Source: Halobacillus litoralis (GTDB taxonomy: Bacteria > Bacillota > Bacilli > Bacillales > Halobacillaceae). From it: 64,000 bases of DNA. Shown one piece after another: positions 8,440-19,418 of this stretch; position 1 is the stretch's first letter, and every line of letters begins with the position of its first letter. Where the stretch lies: the NCBI RefSeq assembly GCF_020171725.1, contig NZ_JAIVAJ010000001.1, positions 124,001 through 188,000 on the forward strand, written 5' to 3'. Under the pieces are notes generated by a model. It had not been told where the DNA came from. It saw only the letters and a list, made by a program, of their open reading frames with translations, and did no database searches. Position numbers and translations under genes: made by a program.

Positions 8440-10481
8440 GAGCGTTCAATTTCTCTCATTTCGTATGGCTCAATGATATCGCCGACTTTGATGTCGTTGA
8501 AGTTCTTAACCGTAATTCCACACTCATATCCTTGAGCGACTTCTTTTGCATCGTCTTTGTAACGTTTCAGTGCATCAATTTCACCTTCATAGATGACGAC
8601 ACCATCACGGATCACACGAACACCTGAGTGACGAGTGATTTTCCCATCCGTTACATAAGAACCAGCGATCGTTCCGACTTTTGAAACTTTGAAGATTTCA
8701 CGGACCTCGACTTGTCCGACAATCTGTTCTTCAAATTCAGGATCAAGCATCCCTTTCATCGCCGCTTCAATTTCTTCCATCGCTTTGTAAATGATGTTGT
8801 GAAGGCGGATTTCTACATTTTCGCTCTCAGCTGCTTTTCTTGCATTCCCGTCTGGGCGAACGTTGAAACCAATAATGATGGCGTTCGAAGCAGAAGCAAG
8901 CGTAACATCAGACTCTGTGATGGCTCCGACACCCGTGTGGATGATCTTCACCTTCACACCTTCAACGTCGATCTTCTCAAGAGATCCCGTCAAGGCTTCG
9001 ACAGAACCTTGAACATCTCCTTTGACGATCAAGTTGATGTCTTTGACTTCTCCTTGTTTGATTTGTTCAAACAAGTCATCAAGGCTGACTCTTGCATTCG
9101 AGCTGCGGTTTTCTTCAAGTGCTTTCTGAGCACGTGCTTCACCGACAGATTTCGCTTTCTTCTCATCATCGAAAGCAAGGAAGCGGTCACCGGCTTGAGG
9201 TACATTGTTCAGACCCGTGATCTCGACCGGAGTGGATGGTGCAGCTGTTTTCACACGGCGCCCCAGATCATTGACCATTGCACGCACACGACCGTGGGCA
9301 TTTCCGACAACAAGCGGATCTCCTACATTCAACGTACCATTTTGAACGAGAAGTGTTGCAACAGGTCCGCGCCCTTTGTCAAGTTCAGCTTCGATTACTG
9401 TTCCGTAGGCTGCACGCTCAGGGTTCGCTTTCAGCTCTTCCATTTCAGAAACAAGAGTAATCATTTCAAGAAGTTCTTCAATTCCATCCCCTTGTACAGC
9501 TGACATTTTAACGAAGATGGTTTCCCCGCCGTAGTCTTCTGAAATCAATTCGTACTCCATCAGTTCCTGCATGACACGATCAGGGTTGGCTCCTTCTTTG
9601 TCCATTTTGTTAACCGCAACGATAATCGGTACCTCAGCTGCCTTAGCGTGGCTGATGGCTTCTTTCGTCTGCGGCATAACACCATCGTCCGCTGCTACAA
9701 CAAGGATGGCAACGTCTGTAACCTGCGCACCACGTGAACGCATGCTTGTGAAAGCAGCGTGACCTGGTGTATCAAGGAACGTAATCTTCTTCCCTTTGTT
9801 CTCGATTTGGTAGGCACCGATGTGCTGAGTGATTCCACCTGCTTCGCCTTCCGTTACTTTCGTATCACGAATGCGGTCCAGTAGCGTTGTTTTACCGTGG
9901 TCAACGTGCCCCATAATGGTAATGACAGCAGGACGCTCTACTAAGTCTTCCGGATCATCGTCGAACACCATGTTTTCGATGTCTGTTTCATCAACGATTA
10001 CTTCTTCTTCGACTTCTACTCCGAATTCCTCGGCAAGGAGTTCGATCGAGTCGGAATCAAGATCCTGGTTTTTAGTCGCCATGACACCAAGGAACATCAA
10101 CTTTTTAATAATCTCTGAAGAATCTTTTCCAAGCTTCTCGGCAAGCTCTCCTACTGTAAGAGAACCAGAGTAAGTAATCTTTTCTGGTGTTTTAGGTTTT
10201 TGCTTTTTAGGTTGTTGAGGCTTCTGGTTTTGGTTTTGATTCTGCTTTTGTTTATTGTTTTGTTGCTTTTTGTTTTGTGGTTTCTTATTTTTAGGTTTGG
10301 ATGTGTTTTGGTTGTTCTTCTGGCCGACCCCGAACTCCTGGTCCAGTTTCTTCGCCACATCATCCTCAAGCGTAGACATGTGATTGTTCACTTCTACGTT
10401 CATGTTCTGCAGTTTATCGATAACCTGCTTACTTGATAGTTCGTTTTTCTTGGCATATTCATATACACGCATTTTACTCAT
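8436..10481 (-). CDS. infB: Translation initiation factor IF-2
   Basis: GTPase (681 aa) that recruits initiator tRNA to the 30S subunit. Residues 1-50 form the IF2N domain ([18 protein letters not shown]). A lysine/asparagine/glutamine-rich linker covers about 52-100, then a second IF2N domain; the G domain begins at about 185 with GHVDHGKTT (191-199), DTPGH and NKMD. Domains II-IV complete the protein. ATG 10481 is chosen: the upstream in-frame GTG is embedded in the GGGGGTGA Shine-Dalgarno. The linker is unusually N/Q rich. Confidence 0.98.
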   Translation of the reverse strand: MSKMRVYEYAKKNELSSKQVIDKLQNMNVEVNNHMSTLEDDVAKKLDQEFGVGQKNNQNTSKPKNKKPQNKKQQNNKQKQNQNQNQKPQQPKKQKPKTPEKITYSGSLTVGELAEKLGKDSSEIIKKLMFLGVMATKNQDLDSDSIELLAEEFGVEVEEEVIVDETDIENMVFDDDPEDLVERPAVITIMGHVDHGKTTLLDRIRDTKVTEGEAGGITQHIGAYQIENKGKKITFLDTPGHAAFTSMRSRGAQVTDVAILVVAADDGVMPQTKEAISHAKAAEVPIIVAVNKMDKEGANPDRVMQELMEYELISEDYGGETIFVKMSAVQGDGIEELLEMITLVSEMEELKANPERAAYGTVIEAELDKGRGPVATLLVQNGTLNVGDPLVVGNAHGRVRAMVNDLGRRVKTAAPSTPVEITGLNNVPQAGDRFLAFDDEKKAKSVGEARAQKALEENRSSNARVSLDDLFEQIKQGEVKDINLIVKGDVQGSVEALTGSLEKIDVEGVKVKIIHTGVGAITESDVTLASASNAIIIGFNVRPDGNARKAAESENVEIRLHNIIYKAMEEIEAAMKGMLDPEFEEQIVGQVEVREIFKVSKVGTIAGSYVTDGKITRHSGVRVIRDGVVIYEGEIDALKRYKDDAKEVAQGYECGITVKNFNDIKVGDIIEPYEMREIERS

Positions 10482-10489
10482 ATCAATCT

Positions 10490-10804
10490 TCACCCCCGAA
10501 TAGATTCATCGAGCAGCGATTGCAACTTTTTCGCAAATCCTTGGTCCAGAACTGCGATCGCGACTCTCCCTTCCTTTCCGATGGCTTGTGATAACGTATC
10601 CCGATCATCCACCGTGTAGCAAGGTATGTGATAAAAGCTGCACTTATCTGTGAGCTTTTTTTTCGTTTGTTTTCCCGTATCATTCGCAATCAGGACGACT
10701 TTGGCATTCTTTTTCTGTATCTCCTTTACAATAGCCCCTTCACCGAACGTACACTTTCCGGCACGTACAGCCAGGCCAAGGAGATTTAAGTAACTGCCGC
10801 TCAT
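10490..10804 (-). CDS. ylxQ: YlxQ, L7Ae-type ribosomal protein-like RNA-binding protein
   Basis: 104 aa protein of the ribosomal L7Ae/L30e/S12e/Gadd45 family, a K-turn RNA-binding fold. Visible family blocks are [17 protein letters not shown] and [16 protein letters not shown]. Start overlaps the ylxR stop (ATGA) and it is followed 8 nt later by infB, the invariant nusA-ylxR-ylxQ-infB order. The physiological role is not settled. Confidence 0.92.
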   Translation of the reverse strand: MSGSYLNLLGLAVRAGKCTFGEGAIVKEIQKKNAKVVLIANDTGKQTKKKLTDKCSFYHIPCYTVDDRDTLSQAIGKEGRVAIAVLDQGFAKKLQSLLDESIRG

Positions 10805-11073
10805 GAGCCGCCCTCTATGATCGCTTTAAGTTGTTGATAGATTTCAGGGTCTACATCCGCCTTTAAATGACGATTCAGAACCTCTTGTTGCTCCGCGCGC
10901 TCAATGACGCTGACATCCTTGGATACGTAAGCGCCGCGGCCGTTCTTTTTACCCGATTCGTCGACAAAGACCTCTCCCTCTTTGTTCCTGACGACTCGGA
11001 TCAATTGACTTTTCGGATACATTTCCTGGGTAACAACGCACTTTCTAAGTGGCGTTTTCTTGGAACGGGCCAT
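10801..11073 (-). CDS. ylxR: YlxR family RNA/DNA-binding protein (DUF448)
   Basis: 90-residue basic protein, DUF448/YlxR family. The signature KTPLRKCVVTQEMYPKSQLI, VRNKEGEVFVDESGKKNGRG and AYVSKD are all present. Excellent AAGGAGGGGG Shine-Dalgarno. Located 14 nt after nusA. YlxR proteins have been described as nucleic-acid binding and as interacting with RNase P components; a role here is inferred from family only. Confidence 0.92.
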   Translation of the reverse strand: MARSKKTPLRKCVVTQEMYPKSQLIRVVRNKEGEVFVDESGKKNGRGAYVSKDVSVIERAEQQEVLNRHLKADVDPEIYQQLKAIIEGGS

Positions 11074-11087
11074 GTGGCTCCCCCTCC

Positions 11088-12188
11088 TTATTCTTCAGAC
11101 CAGTCGTCTTCGAAATCTTCTTCTACGTCCGCTTCCTCAGACAGAAGTCCTTCTTCACGGGCTTCAGACTCACTCTTGATATCAATCTTCCAACCTGTCA
11201 ACTTCGCAGCAAGACGGGCATTCTGACCACGCTTACCAATTGCAAGAGACAGTTGATAATCTGGTACGATAACGGTCGTCGCTTTTTCTTCCTCATTTAC
11301 GAGTACTTCAACGACTTTAGAAGGACTAAGCGCGTTTGAAACATACTCAACAGGGTCTTCAGACCACTGCACGATGTCGATCTTCTCGCCTTTCAGCTCG
11401 TTGACAATCGTTTGAACACGCTGTCCACGCTGACCGACACAGGAACCGACTGGATCGATTTCTTGGTTCTCCGCGTAAACGGAAATCTTGGAGCGGTCTC
11501 CCGCTTCTCTTGCTACAGAAATCACTTCGACTGTTCCGTCATAGATTTCTGGTACTTCCATTTCGAAAAGTCGCTTCAATAGTCCCGGATGTGTACGGGA
11601 TACATAAATGTGCGGTCCTTTGTTCGAGTTCTCAACCTTTGTCACAAACACTTTCAGGCGGTCGTGAACTTCATACGTTTCCGTCGGCATCTGCTCGCCT
11701 TCCGGAAGACGTGCTTCGATTTTACCTAGGTTGACGTAAACGAAGCGTGGGTCTTTACGCTGGATGATTCCAGTCATGACGTCTTCTTCACGGTCTACAT
11801 ACTCACCGTAAATGATTCCGCGTTCGGCTTCGCGCACACGCTGTGTGACAACCTGCTTAGCGGCTTGTGCGGCGATTCGACCGAAGTCCATCGGCGTCAC
11901 TTCTACTTCAATGACATCTTCAATATCATAGTTCGGATCCACTTCTTTAGCATATTCAAGGGAAACCTCTTCCTGAGGATCCATCACTTCTTCAACTACT
12001 TCTTTACGGGCAAACACTTTCATGACGCCCTCATCTTCATTAATATCGACACGAACGTTCGTCGCAGAGTTAAAGTTCTTCTTATATGCTGATATGAGCG
12101 CTGCTTCAAGCGCCTCTAGCAAAAGGTCTTTGTCGATGCCTTTTTCCTTCTCTAAATAATTCATGGCATCAAATAATTCACTACTCAA
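11088..12188 (-). CDS. nusA: Transcription termination/antitermination factor NusA
   Basis: Binds RNA polymerase and nascent RNA to modulate pausing, termination and antitermination. 366 aa with an N-terminal RNAP-binding domain (1-130, IAAQAAKQVVTQRVREAE), an S1 domain (about 135-200) and tandem KH domains (about 205-345, GSCVGQRGQRVQTIVNELKG and SLAIGKRGQNARLAAKLTGW), then an acidic tail. The start is TTG at 12188, placed by GGGGGAGGAAG just upstream and by the MSSELFDAMNYLEKEKG alignment. Second gene of the rimP operon. Confidence 0.98.
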   Translation of the reverse strand: MSSELFDAMNYLEKEKGIDKDLLLEALEAALISAYKKNFNSATNVRVDINEDEGVMKVFARKEVVEEVMDPQEEVSLEYAKEVDPNYDIEDVIEVEVTPMDFGRIAAQAAKQVVTQRVREAERGIIYGEYVDREEDVMTGIIQRKDPRFVYVNLGKIEARLPEGEQMPTETYEVHDRLKVFVTKVENSNKGPHIYVSRTHPGLLKRLFEMEVPEIYDGTVEVISVAREAGDRSKISVYAENQEIDPVGSCVGQRGQRVQTIVNELKGEKIDIVQWSEDPVEYVSNALSPSKVVEVLVNEEEKATTVIVPDYQLSLAIGKRGQNARLAAKLTGWKIDIKSESEAREEGLLSEEADVEEDFEDDWSEE

Positions 12189-12203
12189 CGGTCTTCCTCC
12201 CCC

Positions 12204-12677
12204 TTAATTAAAGCTTACGGCCAAGTTGGCTTTGGCAATTTTGTTAAATGGTACTTCGAGTTGTTTCGTTCTTGTTTTAATTCGGATCTCGACAGTGGCC
12301 ACTTCATTTTCAAATGATTTTAATGTGCCTTCGAATTCCTTTTCCCCATCAATTGGTTCATACAGTTTCATATACACATATTCGCCTACATACTTTTCGA
12401 AGTCACTCTCAGACTTAAGCGGCCGTTCCGCTCCTGGAGAGGCAACCTCTAGGAAGTACGCGATGTCAATCGGGTCTTTTTCATCCAGCTTTTCGCTGAG
12501 TTTTTCAGATACCTGTCCACATTCTTCAATATCTACACCGCCCGGTTTGTCGATGAAGACACGCAAGTACCAGTTTGACCCTTCCTGTTCATACACGACG
12601 TCGACGAGTTCCAAGTTCATATCGTCTAAAATCGGCTGAACGAGTTCTTCTGTTACGGTAACAACATGATTGCTCAT
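12204..12677 (-). CDS. rimP: Ribosome maturation factor RimP
   Basis: 157 aa factor for 30S assembly. An N-terminal domain (VVYEQEGSNWYLRVFIDKPG, DIEECGQVSEKLSEKLDE, YFLEVASPGAERPL) and a C-terminal SH3-like domain are visible. ATG 12677 has a good AAAGGAGG site; the open frame continues further upstream but lacks family similarity there. First gene of the rimP-nusA-ylxR-ylxQ-infB-ylxP-rbfA operon, preceded by a long structured leader. Confidence 0.96.
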   Translation of the reverse strand: MSNHVVTVTEELVQPILDDMNLELVDVVYEQEGSNWYLRVFIDKPGGVDIEECGQVSEKLSEKLDEKDPIDIAYFLEVASPGAERPLKSESDFEKYVGEYVYMKLYEPIDGEKEFEGTLKSFENEVATVEIRIKTRTKQLEVPFNKIAKANLAVSFN

Positions 12678-12928
12678 GTTCTTCCCTCCTTTAGGAAACC
12701 AATTCTTCATATATTTGTTGGTTTTAGTATGGCTGTGTTTCGGCCGTTTCATTTCATGTTTGACCAGAGGGTTTGCTGTGCCATGCATGAGAAACCGCTA
12801 TGACAATGATCATAGCGGTTTCGTCTCACGGTAGGCGTGATGCCTTTACAAAATCCATCGCTCTGCGATAAATATGACGAAAGAGTGGGTTGCCCCACTC
12901 TTTCGGTCGTTACTATCGCTCTTAACAC
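12678..12928 (-). promoter_or_regulatory. Structured 5' leader of the rimP-nusA-infB operon
   Basis: About 250 nt between the expected transcription start and rimP, with no ORF I can support. It contains a perfect 12-bp stem CGAAAGAGTGGG/CCCACTCTTTCG (12878-12905) closed by GCAA, a GNRA-type tetraloop. Outer GCGATA/TATCGC segments can also pair around it. A second perfect 13-bp stem GAAACCGCTATGA/TCATAGCGGTTTC lies at 12791-12822. Neither is followed by a U-run, so they look like leader structure rather than terminators. Confidence 0.55.
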
Positions 12929-12935
12929 CATAAAA

Positions 12936-12964
12936 AATATACCATACATGCTTGAATTATGCAA
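12936..12964 (-). promoter_or_regulatory. Sigma-A promoter of the rimP operon
   Basis: TTGCAT (12959-12964), 17-bp spacer, TATATT (12936-12941) preceded by TGG as an extended -10. It lies between polC and rimP and predicts a transcript start near 12929. Confidence 0.75.
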
Positions 12965-13052
12965 ATCAGCTAAGCCTCTGCCTTTCGGGCTTGCCTATTC
13001 CTCTTCTAGCAAACGGTGTATTCGCTGAACAGACACCGAAGCACGAATGCGC

Positions 13053-16000
13053 TTAAAACAGGGACAACTGGTTTTCATCCGGCATACCTTCGAGGCAGCC
13101 GAAGTTGTCGAGGTACTCAAGAACCGTCTTCGAGATTTTGCTTCGCTCTCTCAAATCCTGCTTAGAGAGGAACTCACCTTCTTTCCGGGCGTTGACAATA
13201 TTGATTGCAGCGTTCGTACCAAGACCATCAACCGCGTTGAATGGTGGAATCAATCCGTTCCCTTCAACTAAGAAGTCTGTCGCGCTAGATTCGTACAGGT
13301 CGACGTTCTTGAAGTGATAGCCGCGTTCACACATTTCAAGGGCAAGCTCGAGTACTGTAACCAGGTTTTTCTCTTTCGGCGTTGCATCGAACCCTTTCTG
13401 CTGAATCTCTTTGATTCTCGCACGAATGGCGTCCGAGCCTTTCACCATTGTTTCGAGATCGAAGTCTCCCGCACGAACGGTGAAGTACGCGGCATAAAAA
13501 TAGATCGGATAATGAACCTTGAAGTAAGCGATCCTTACAGCCATCAGAACGTAGGCTGCGGCGTGTGCTTTCGGGAACATGTACTTGATCTTCTTACATG
13601 AATCAATGTACCAATCCGGTACACCATGTTTCTTCATTTCTTCAATCCACTCATCCTGGAGCCCTCTTCCTTTACGGACGAACTCCATGATTTTAAAGGC
13701 TAAGGAAGGTTCAAGACCTTTGTGCATAAGGTAGACCATAATGTCATCACGACAACCGATTACTTCAGGGAGCGTACAGATGCCGTCATTGATCAGCTGT
13801 TCCGCATTCCCGAGCCAAACGTCGGTTCCGTGTGACAGTCCTGAAATAATGACGAGCTCTGCAAACGTCTTCGGTTTCGTGTCCTCAAGCATCTGCCTTA
13901 CGAATCGTGTTCCGAATTCCGGTACGCCAAGTGTTCCAGTTTTACACATGATTTGATCGGCTGTTACGCCGAGCGCTTCAGGACCACTGAAGATCTTCAT
14001 AACTTCGGGATCATCGACAGGGATTTCCTTCTGGTCAATACCACTTAAATCTTGAAGCATACGAATGACCGTCGGGTCATCGTGTCCGAGGATATCGAGC
14101 TTAAGCAGGTTATCGTGAATCGAGTGGAAATCGAAGTGTGTCGTCTTCCATTCCGACTTCTGATCATCTGCCGGAAACTGAATAGGTGAGAAATCAAAAA
14201 TATCCATGTAGTCCGGAACGACGATGATTCCACCAGGGTGCTGACCGGTTGTCCGTTTTACACCTTGGCACCCTTGCACGAGCCGGTCGACTTCTGCATT
14301 TTTGTATTGCAGCTGATTGTCTCCGGCGTAGCCTTTCACATAACCATAAGCCGTCTTCTCGGCAATGGTACCGATCGTTCCGGCACGGAACACATTGTCC
14401 TCACCAAACAATACTTTCGTATAGTTGTGGGCCTGTGGCTGGTACTCGCCTGAGAAGTTCAAGTCGATATCGGGAACTTTATCCCCTTTGAATCCAAGGA
14501 ACGTTTCGAACGGAATGTCCTGTCCGTCTTTTTTCATCGCTGTAGAACATTCCGGACAGTCCTTCTCTTCTAAGTCAAAGCCGCTTCCGACAGAGCCGTC
14601 TGTGAAGAACTCATGATATTGACAGTTCGGACAGACGTAGTGCGGAGGCAGCGGGTTCACTTCTGTAATGTCGGTCATTGTTGCAACGAAAGATGAGCCG
14701 ACGGAACCACGGGAACCTACTAGGTACCCATCATCGAGAGATTTCGTTACGAGCTTTTGGGAGATCAGGTAGATAACGGAGAAGCCGTTATCAATGATAC
14801 TCTTTAATTCTTTTTCCAAACGCTTTTCAACGAGTTCAGGAATCGGTGCGCCGTAAATGCTTTCCGCTTTGTTATAGGACATCTGACGAATTTCGTCATC
14901 TGCGCCTTCAATGTTCGGCGTGTACAAGTCGTCTTTCACAGGGTTGACTTCCCCTATTTGACCGGCAATTTTATGCGTGTTCGTGACGACGATTTCCTTT
15001 GCCTTCTCTTCGCCAAGGAAGCTGAAATGATCCAGCATTTCATTCGTTGTTTTGAAATGGACTTGCGGTAGCGTCTGACGGGCAAGCGGATTACCATTTT
15101 GAGATTTGATAAGAATCTCACGGTACTTGCCTTCATGCGGTTCAACATAGTGAGTGTTTCCTGTTGCCACCACCGTTTTGCCTATACGATCGCCCATCGA
15201 GACGATGCGTTTTAAGATGTCCAAAATCTGTGCCTCGTTCTGAACAAGATCTTTTTCGATCAAGTGCTGATAGTTTCCAGGCGGCTGCACTTCAAGGTAA
15301 TCGTAAAACGCCGCCACTTTCTCAGCTTCTTCCTCTGACTTCTGCATCATCGTCTCGAATACTTCCCCTTTGTCGCAGCCAGAGCCGACTATAATACCTT
15401 CCCTGTATTTCTGCAGACGGGACCTTGGGATTCTAGGAACCCGGTAAAAGTAGTTCAAGTGAGACTCAGAAACTAATCGGTACATATTCTTAAGACCGGT
15501 GTTATTCTGGGCAATAAGGATACAGTGAGAAGGTCTTGAACGTTGATAGGCTTTTCCTTCTCCCATATAGTCATTGAAATTCTTGTGATTGGTGATGCCT
15601 CGCTCCATTGCCTTTTTGACAAGTTTCCAAAGAAGATAGCCCGTTGCTTCCGCATCGTAAATGGCGCGGTGGTGCTGGGTCAATTCAATGTCGAACTTCT
15701 TACAAAGTGTGTTCAATCGGTGGTTCTTAAGCTCAGGCACCAATAGCCTTGCAAGCTCCAATGTATCAATGACCGGATTGGTCGATTTTCCAATGCCGAC
15801 GCGCTGAAACCCTGCGTTCAAGAATCCCATATCGAAGCTCGCGTTATGGGCGACTAGAATATCATCATCCATCCACTCGTTGAAGTCCTTCAAGACGTCT
15901 TCGATTTCCGGTGCATCTTTTACCATGTCGTCTGTTATCCCCGTCAGGTCGATCGTCGTCTGTGAGAGGGGCTGGTGAGGGTTTGCGAACCGCTCGAACC

Positions 16001-17345
16001 GGTCGATGATTTCGCCGCCTTTCACTTTCACTGCAGCAAGCTCGATGATTTTGTCATAGACAGCGGAGAGTCCTGTTGTCTCGACGTCAAAAACGACGTA
16101 GGTGTCCGTCTCAAGATCACGATCCTGCTCTTCATAAGCAATCGGCACTCCGTCATCAACAAGGTTCGCTTCCATTCCATACAAAATGTTGATGCCATTC
16201 TTCGCACCTGCGCCGTGCGCATCCGGATAAGCCTGAACAACAGCATGGTCGGTGATTGCAATCGCCTCATGCCCCCATGATGCAGCCTGGCTGATCAATC
16301 GATCCGGAGAAACAGGAGCATCCATCATGCTCATCGTCGTGTGAGCGTGAAGTTCAATCCGCTTCTCTCCTTCCGGTGCATCATCATGACGAAGCGCCGG
16401 CTTCACTTCGTTGATGTCATTCGCCATCATCGTCAGTTCATTTGTGAAGTTATCCGTCTGAATGCCGCCGCGGGCTTTAATCCAAATGCCCTTTTTAATA
16501 TGTTGGAAAAGCTCGGCATGGTCATCACCACGTGAGAACATTTTAATCGAGAAGGAGTCCGTATAATCCGTCACTTTCAATAAAAGCAGATGACGACCGG
16601 AGCGCAATTCCTTCACCTCAGAATCGAAAACGTATCCTTGGACCGTCATACGGCGCTCTTCTTCTTCGATCGTCTCCATCGGTACAGGGTCATCCTGGAT
16701 TTTATACCCAATTTCAAGAGGACCTTTCGGCTTCGTATCATCTTTTTCTTTAGCACGCTCTTCTTGTTCCTTCACAGCTTGCTGGACGAGAAGCTTGTCC
16801 TCTTTCTGACGCTCTTCCTGGAACTTTTTGATTTGTTCTTTTTCTTCCTGCACTTTAGTAGAAAACATGAGCGCTGGAAGCCCTGTTTTTGCACAGTACG
16901 CCTGCAGGGAAGGATCCACTTTCTTCTTCACAGCATGACTTTCGGCCAAATTCCTGCAAGTTAACATAATCTTATTCCCGTTTACTTCAGGAATCTGTTC
17001 CATCAGCAGATCTTTATAAGCCGGTGACAAGTTTGTCATCGTCTTAATGAAACTCTGCCAATATTCCGTGATTTCTTCTGGTGTCAGTTCTTTACTCCTC
17101 GTCTCCATCGTCCAGTCCACTTCTGCAATGGGACGGAAAGAAGACATCAGTTTCGTTGTAAAAAGGTCATAAACAGATGGCGGCAGCGGTTTCGGCAGAT
17201 CGAAGTGAAAATGCCAAAGCTTTTTCTCTTTATGGACGATCAGTTTCTTCAGTGCGCTGTCTTTGAAATGAGGTTCGATCAGTTCATGAGGGAATTGGAT
17301 TTGTTCCAGCAAGTAATGCATCTTTTCCTGATTGTTGACACTCAT
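13053..17345 (-). CDS. polC: DNA polymerase III PolC-type, replicative alpha subunit
   Basis: Gram-positive replicative polymerase with built-in proofreading (1430 aa). Domains in order: N-terminal region (about 1-220); OB fold (about 230-320); PHP domain starting [17 protein letters not shown] (about 335) interrupted by the DnaQ-like 3'-5' exonuclease ([18 protein letters not shown], about 425-590); zinc-binding CPNC...CPEC near 910-950; and the palm with [18 protein letters not shown] near 970. ATG 17345 fits the GAGAGGGG Shine-Dalgarno. Downstream of proS by 91 nt, as in B. subtilis. Confidence 0.98.
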   Translation of the reverse strand: MSVNNQEKMHYLLEQIQFPHELIEPHFKDSALKKLIVHKEKKLWHFHFDLPKPLPPSVYDLFTTKLMSSFRPIAEVDWTMETRSKELTPEEITEYWQSFIKTMTNLSPAYKDLLMEQIPEVNGNKIMLTCRNLAESHAVKKKVDPSLQAYCAKTGLPALMFSTKVQEEKEQIKKFQEERQKEDKLLVQQAVKEQEERAKEKDDTKPKGPLEIGYKIQDDPVPMETIEEEERRMTVQGYVFDSEVKELRSGRHLLLLKVTDYTDSFSIKMFSRGDDHAELFQHIKKGIWIKARGGIQTDNFTNELTMMANDINEVKPALRHDDAPEGEKRIELHAHTTMSMMDAPVSPDRLISQAASWGHEAIAITDHAVVQAYPDAHGAGAKNGINILYGMEANLVDDGVPIAYEEQDRDLETDTYVVFDVETTGLSAVYDKIIELAAVKVKGGEIIDRFERFANPHQPLSQTTIDLTGITDDMVKDAPEIEDVLKDFNEWMDDDILVAHNASFDMGFLNAGFQRVGIGKSTNPVIDTLELARLLVPELKNHRLNTLCKKFDIELTQHHRAIYDAEATGYLLWKLVKKAMERGITNHKNFNDYMGEGKAYQRSRPSHCILIAQNNTGLKNMYRLVSESHLNYFYRVPRIPRSRLQKYREGIIVGSGCDKGEVFETMMQKSEEEAEKVAAFYDYLEVQPPGNYQHLIEKDLVQNEAQILDILKRIVSMGDRIGKTVVATGNTHYVEPHEGKYREILIKSQNGNPLARQTLPQVHFKTTNEMLDHFSFLGEEKAKEIVVTNTHKIAGQIGEVNPVKDDLYTPNIEGADDEIRQMSYNKAESIYGAPIPELVEKRLEKELKSIIDNGFSVIYLISQKLVTKSLDDGYLVGSRGSVGSSFVATMTDITEVNPLPPHYVCPNCQYHEFFTDGSVGSGFDLEEKDCPECSTAMKKDGQDIPFETFLGFKGDKVPDIDLNFSGEYQPQAHNYTKVLFGEDNVFRAGTIGTIAEKTAYGYVKGYAGDNQLQYKNAEVDRLVQGCQGVKRTTGQHPGGIIVVPDYMDIFDFSPIQFPADDQKSEWKTTHFDFHSIHDNLLKLDILGHDDPTVIRMLQDLSGIDQKEIPVDDPEVMKIFSGPEALGVTADQIMCKTGTLGVPEFGTRFVRQMLEDTKPKTFAELVIISGLSHGTDVWLGNAEQLINDGICTLPEVIGCRDDIMVYLMHKGLEPSLAFKIMEFVRKGRGLQDEWIEEMKKHGVPDWYIDSCKKIKYMFPKAHAAAYVLMAVRIAYFKVHYPIYFYAAYFTVRAGDFDLETMVKGSDAIRARIKEIQQKGFDATPKEKNLVTVLELALEMCERGYHFKNVDLYESSATDFLVEGNGLIPPFNAVDGLGTNAAINIVNARKEGEFLSKQDLRERSKISKTVLEYLDNFGCLEGMPDENQLSLF

Positions 17346-17436
17346 AGGGGTCCCCTCTCTTTCTTTCATTCTCTATACAAACGACAAACGCCACAGGACA
17401 AGAATGCTTCAGCCCCGGGCGTTTTCGTTTCTGTTT

Positions 17437-19140
17437 TTATGCGTTGTACCAGTTGCGTACGTAGTCAATGATTTCCTTGCGGTTCAATTCTGACTGTTCA
17501 CCGGTTGCACGCTCTTTGACTTCTACAATGCCTTCACCAGCAAGCTTGCCTACTGTAATTCTTACAGGGATTCCGAACAGGTCGCTGTCTGCGAACTTCA
17601 CGCCTGCGCGCTCTTTGCGGTCATCGTATAGGACTTCGATCCCTGCATCAAGCAGCTCCTGATAAAGTTGGTCAGCAAGATCTTTTTGGTCCTCTTTTTT
17701 CGGGTTCATGGATAAAAGATGAACTTGATACGGTGCGATGTTCGCTGGCCACGTAATGCCTCGGTCATCGTGGTACTGTTCGACCACTGCGGCGAGCGTA
17801 CGGGAGATCCCGATGCCGTATGAGCCCATAATCATGGTCGTCGCTTTCCCTTGGTCATTCAGGAAGCTTGCATTCATACGCTCTGAATAGAATTCTCCGA
17901 GCTTGAAGACGTGTCCGACTTCGATGCCTCGAGCGAATTGGATGACCCCTTCCCCGTCCGGTGAAGGATCTCCTTCCTGAATGAATCGTAGATCAGCATA
18001 GTTCAGAACTTCGAAGTCTTGACCAGGTGTCACATTCGTGTAGTGATACCCCTCTTCATTTGCTCCACAGGAAACGTTCACAAGAGCTTCGACTGCTGAG
18101 TCGGCAACAACTTTCACCTCTTCCGGAACGCCTACAGGACCAATCGACCCGAATCCGGTACCTAGGAGCCTCTTCGTATCTTCTTCAGATGCAAGTTCAA
18201 CCATGCCAGCATCGAACAAGTTTTTAAGCTTTACATCATTCACTTCATGATCGCCTCGGGTTACAACGAGTACGAACTCTTCGTCGACCTGGAACAAGAT
18301 GGCCTTCAATCCTTGTTGGAGGCTGTGCCCCAAGAAGTCTGCTACTTCCTGCATCGTCTTTTGACCAGGCGTTTCGACTTTCTCCATTGGCTGTGGTTCT
18401 TCATTTGAAGATTCATAGGTTGCGACAACCGGAGCCATTTCCACGTTCGCCGCATAGCGTGACGTGTCGGAGTAGGCGATTACGTCTTCTCCTACTTCAG
18501 ATAGGACCATGAATTCGTGCGTGTCCTTTCCGCCCATCGCTCCTGAGTCTGCGATGACAGCACGGAAGTTGAGTCCGAGACGGCTGAAGATGTTGGAATA
18601 AGCATCAAACATCTTTTGATACGTCTCATCCAGGCTCTCGTAGGATTCATTGAAGGAGTACGCATCCTTCATGAGGAATTCACGACCACGAAGCAGTCCA
18701 AAGCGGGGACGGGCTTCGTCACGGAATTTATTCTGGATTTGGAATACAGATAAAGGCAGCTGCTTATAGCTTTTCACTTCATGCCTGACAAGGCTTGTGA
18801 TGACCTCCTCGTGTGTTGCTCCGAGCGCAAACTCACGGTTGTTGCGGTCGTTGAGACGCATCAGTTCAGAACCGAACGTCGTCCATCTTCCTGTCTCCTT
18901 CCAAAGCTCTGAAGGTTCAAGAGCCGGCATCATCATTTCGTGAGCACCGATTTTCTCCATCTCTTCCCTTACAACATTTTCGACCTTCTTCAGGACACGT
19001 TGTCCAATCGGAAGGAAGCTGTAGATCCCTGCAGCAATCTGCCTTATGTACCCGGCACGGGTCAACAGTTTATGACTTTGTATTTCCGCATCTGCAGGAT
19101 CTTCTTTTAATGTTGGAATAAGCATTTGACTTTGTTTCAT
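17437..19140 (-). CDS. proS: Prolyl-tRNA synthetase (bacterial type with editing domain)
   Basis: Class II aminoacyl-tRNA synthetase, 567 aa. Motif 2-like region [21 protein letters not shown] and motif 3 ([17 protein letters not shown]) are present, with the long INS editing insertion (about 220-410) between motifs 2 and 3 and a C-terminal anticodon-binding domain. ATG 19140 is chosen; the earlier in-frame GTG is part of the GAGGTG Shine-Dalgarno. No T-box leader is visible in the 278 nt upstream. Between rseP and polC. Confidence 0.97.
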   Translation of the reverse strand: MKQSQMLIPTLKEDPADAEIQSHKLLTRAGYIRQIAAGIYSFLPIGQRVLKKVENVVREEMEKIGAHEMMMPALEPSELWKETGRWTTFGSELMRLNDRNNREFALGATHEEVITSLVRHEVKSYKQLPLSVFQIQNKFRDEARPRFGLLRGREFLMKDAYSFNESYESLDETYQKMFDAYSNIFSRLGLNFRAVIADSGAMGGKDTHEFMVLSEVGEDVIAYSDTSRYAANVEMAPVVATYESSNEEPQPMEKVETPGQKTMQEVADFLGHSLQQGLKAILFQVDEEFVLVVTRGDHEVNDVKLKNLFDAGMVELASEEDTKRLLGTGFGSIGPVGVPEEVKVVADSAVEALVNVSCGANEEGYHYTNVTPGQDFEVLNYADLRFIQEGDPSPDGEGVIQFARGIEVGHVFKLGEFYSERMNASFLNDQGKATTMIMGSYGIGISRTLAAVVEQYHDDRGITWPANIAPYQVHLLSMNPKKEDQKDLADQLYQELLDAGIEVLYDDRKERAGVKFADSDLFGIPVRITVGKLAGEGIVEVKERATGEQSELNRKEIIDYVRNWYNA

Positions 19141-19215
19141 CGTCAGCACCTCATATCATTTTATTAATGGCTATTATCGTTCAACGAACATTCCATTTTA
19201 GGTAATCTAGTTCTC

Positions 19216-19247
19216 ATTATAATAAATTCGCTTCGTAAGATAAACAA
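19216..19247 (-). promoter_or_regulatory. Candidate sigma-A promoter of proS
   Basis: TTGTTT (19242-19247) and TATTAT (19219-19224) with a 17-bp spacer on the minus strand; an overlapping TATAAT (19216-19221) gives a 20-bp spacing. It lies just downstream of the rseP terminators. Confidence 0.5.
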
Positions 19248-19256
19248 TTCCTTATC

Positions 19257-19291
19257 AAAAAAGCATAAAGAGGATGGAGAGCCATCCTCTT
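19257..19291 (-). terminator. Second terminator-like hairpin between rseP and proS
   Basis: AAGAGGATGG/CCATCCTCTT, 10 bp with a 4-nt loop (19268-19291). A run of six U begins 5 nt after the stem on the minus strand. Confidence 0.6.
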
Positions 19292-19363
19292 CTTTGCATT
19301 GCTAAACGGATTCATCTACCTAATCAGTCCATAAACCTACGTCAGACGGCTGATTAAAGGCAC

Positions 19364-19409
19364 AAAAAACTGGAAGCCTCGACAGAGCTGTTGTCTTATC
19401 GGCTTCCAG
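19364..19409 (-). terminator. Rho-independent terminator of rseP
   Basis: CTGGAAGCC/GGCTTCCAG stem (19370-19378 / 19401-19409) with a 22-nt loop and a six-U tract immediately after it on the minus strand, 10 nt after the rseP stop. Confidence 0.8.
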
Positions 19410-19418
19410 CTCATTTGA

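Noticed and set aside
8712..9503. 263-codon plus-strand open frame inside infB
   Set aside because: Complete antisense overlap of the conserved IF2 G domain and C-terminal domains; Phe/Arg/His-rich composition typical of a shadow frame.
19141..19363. Possible T-box leader before proS
   Set aside because: No specifier-loop/T-box sequence is visible and the available space after the rseP terminators is too short.
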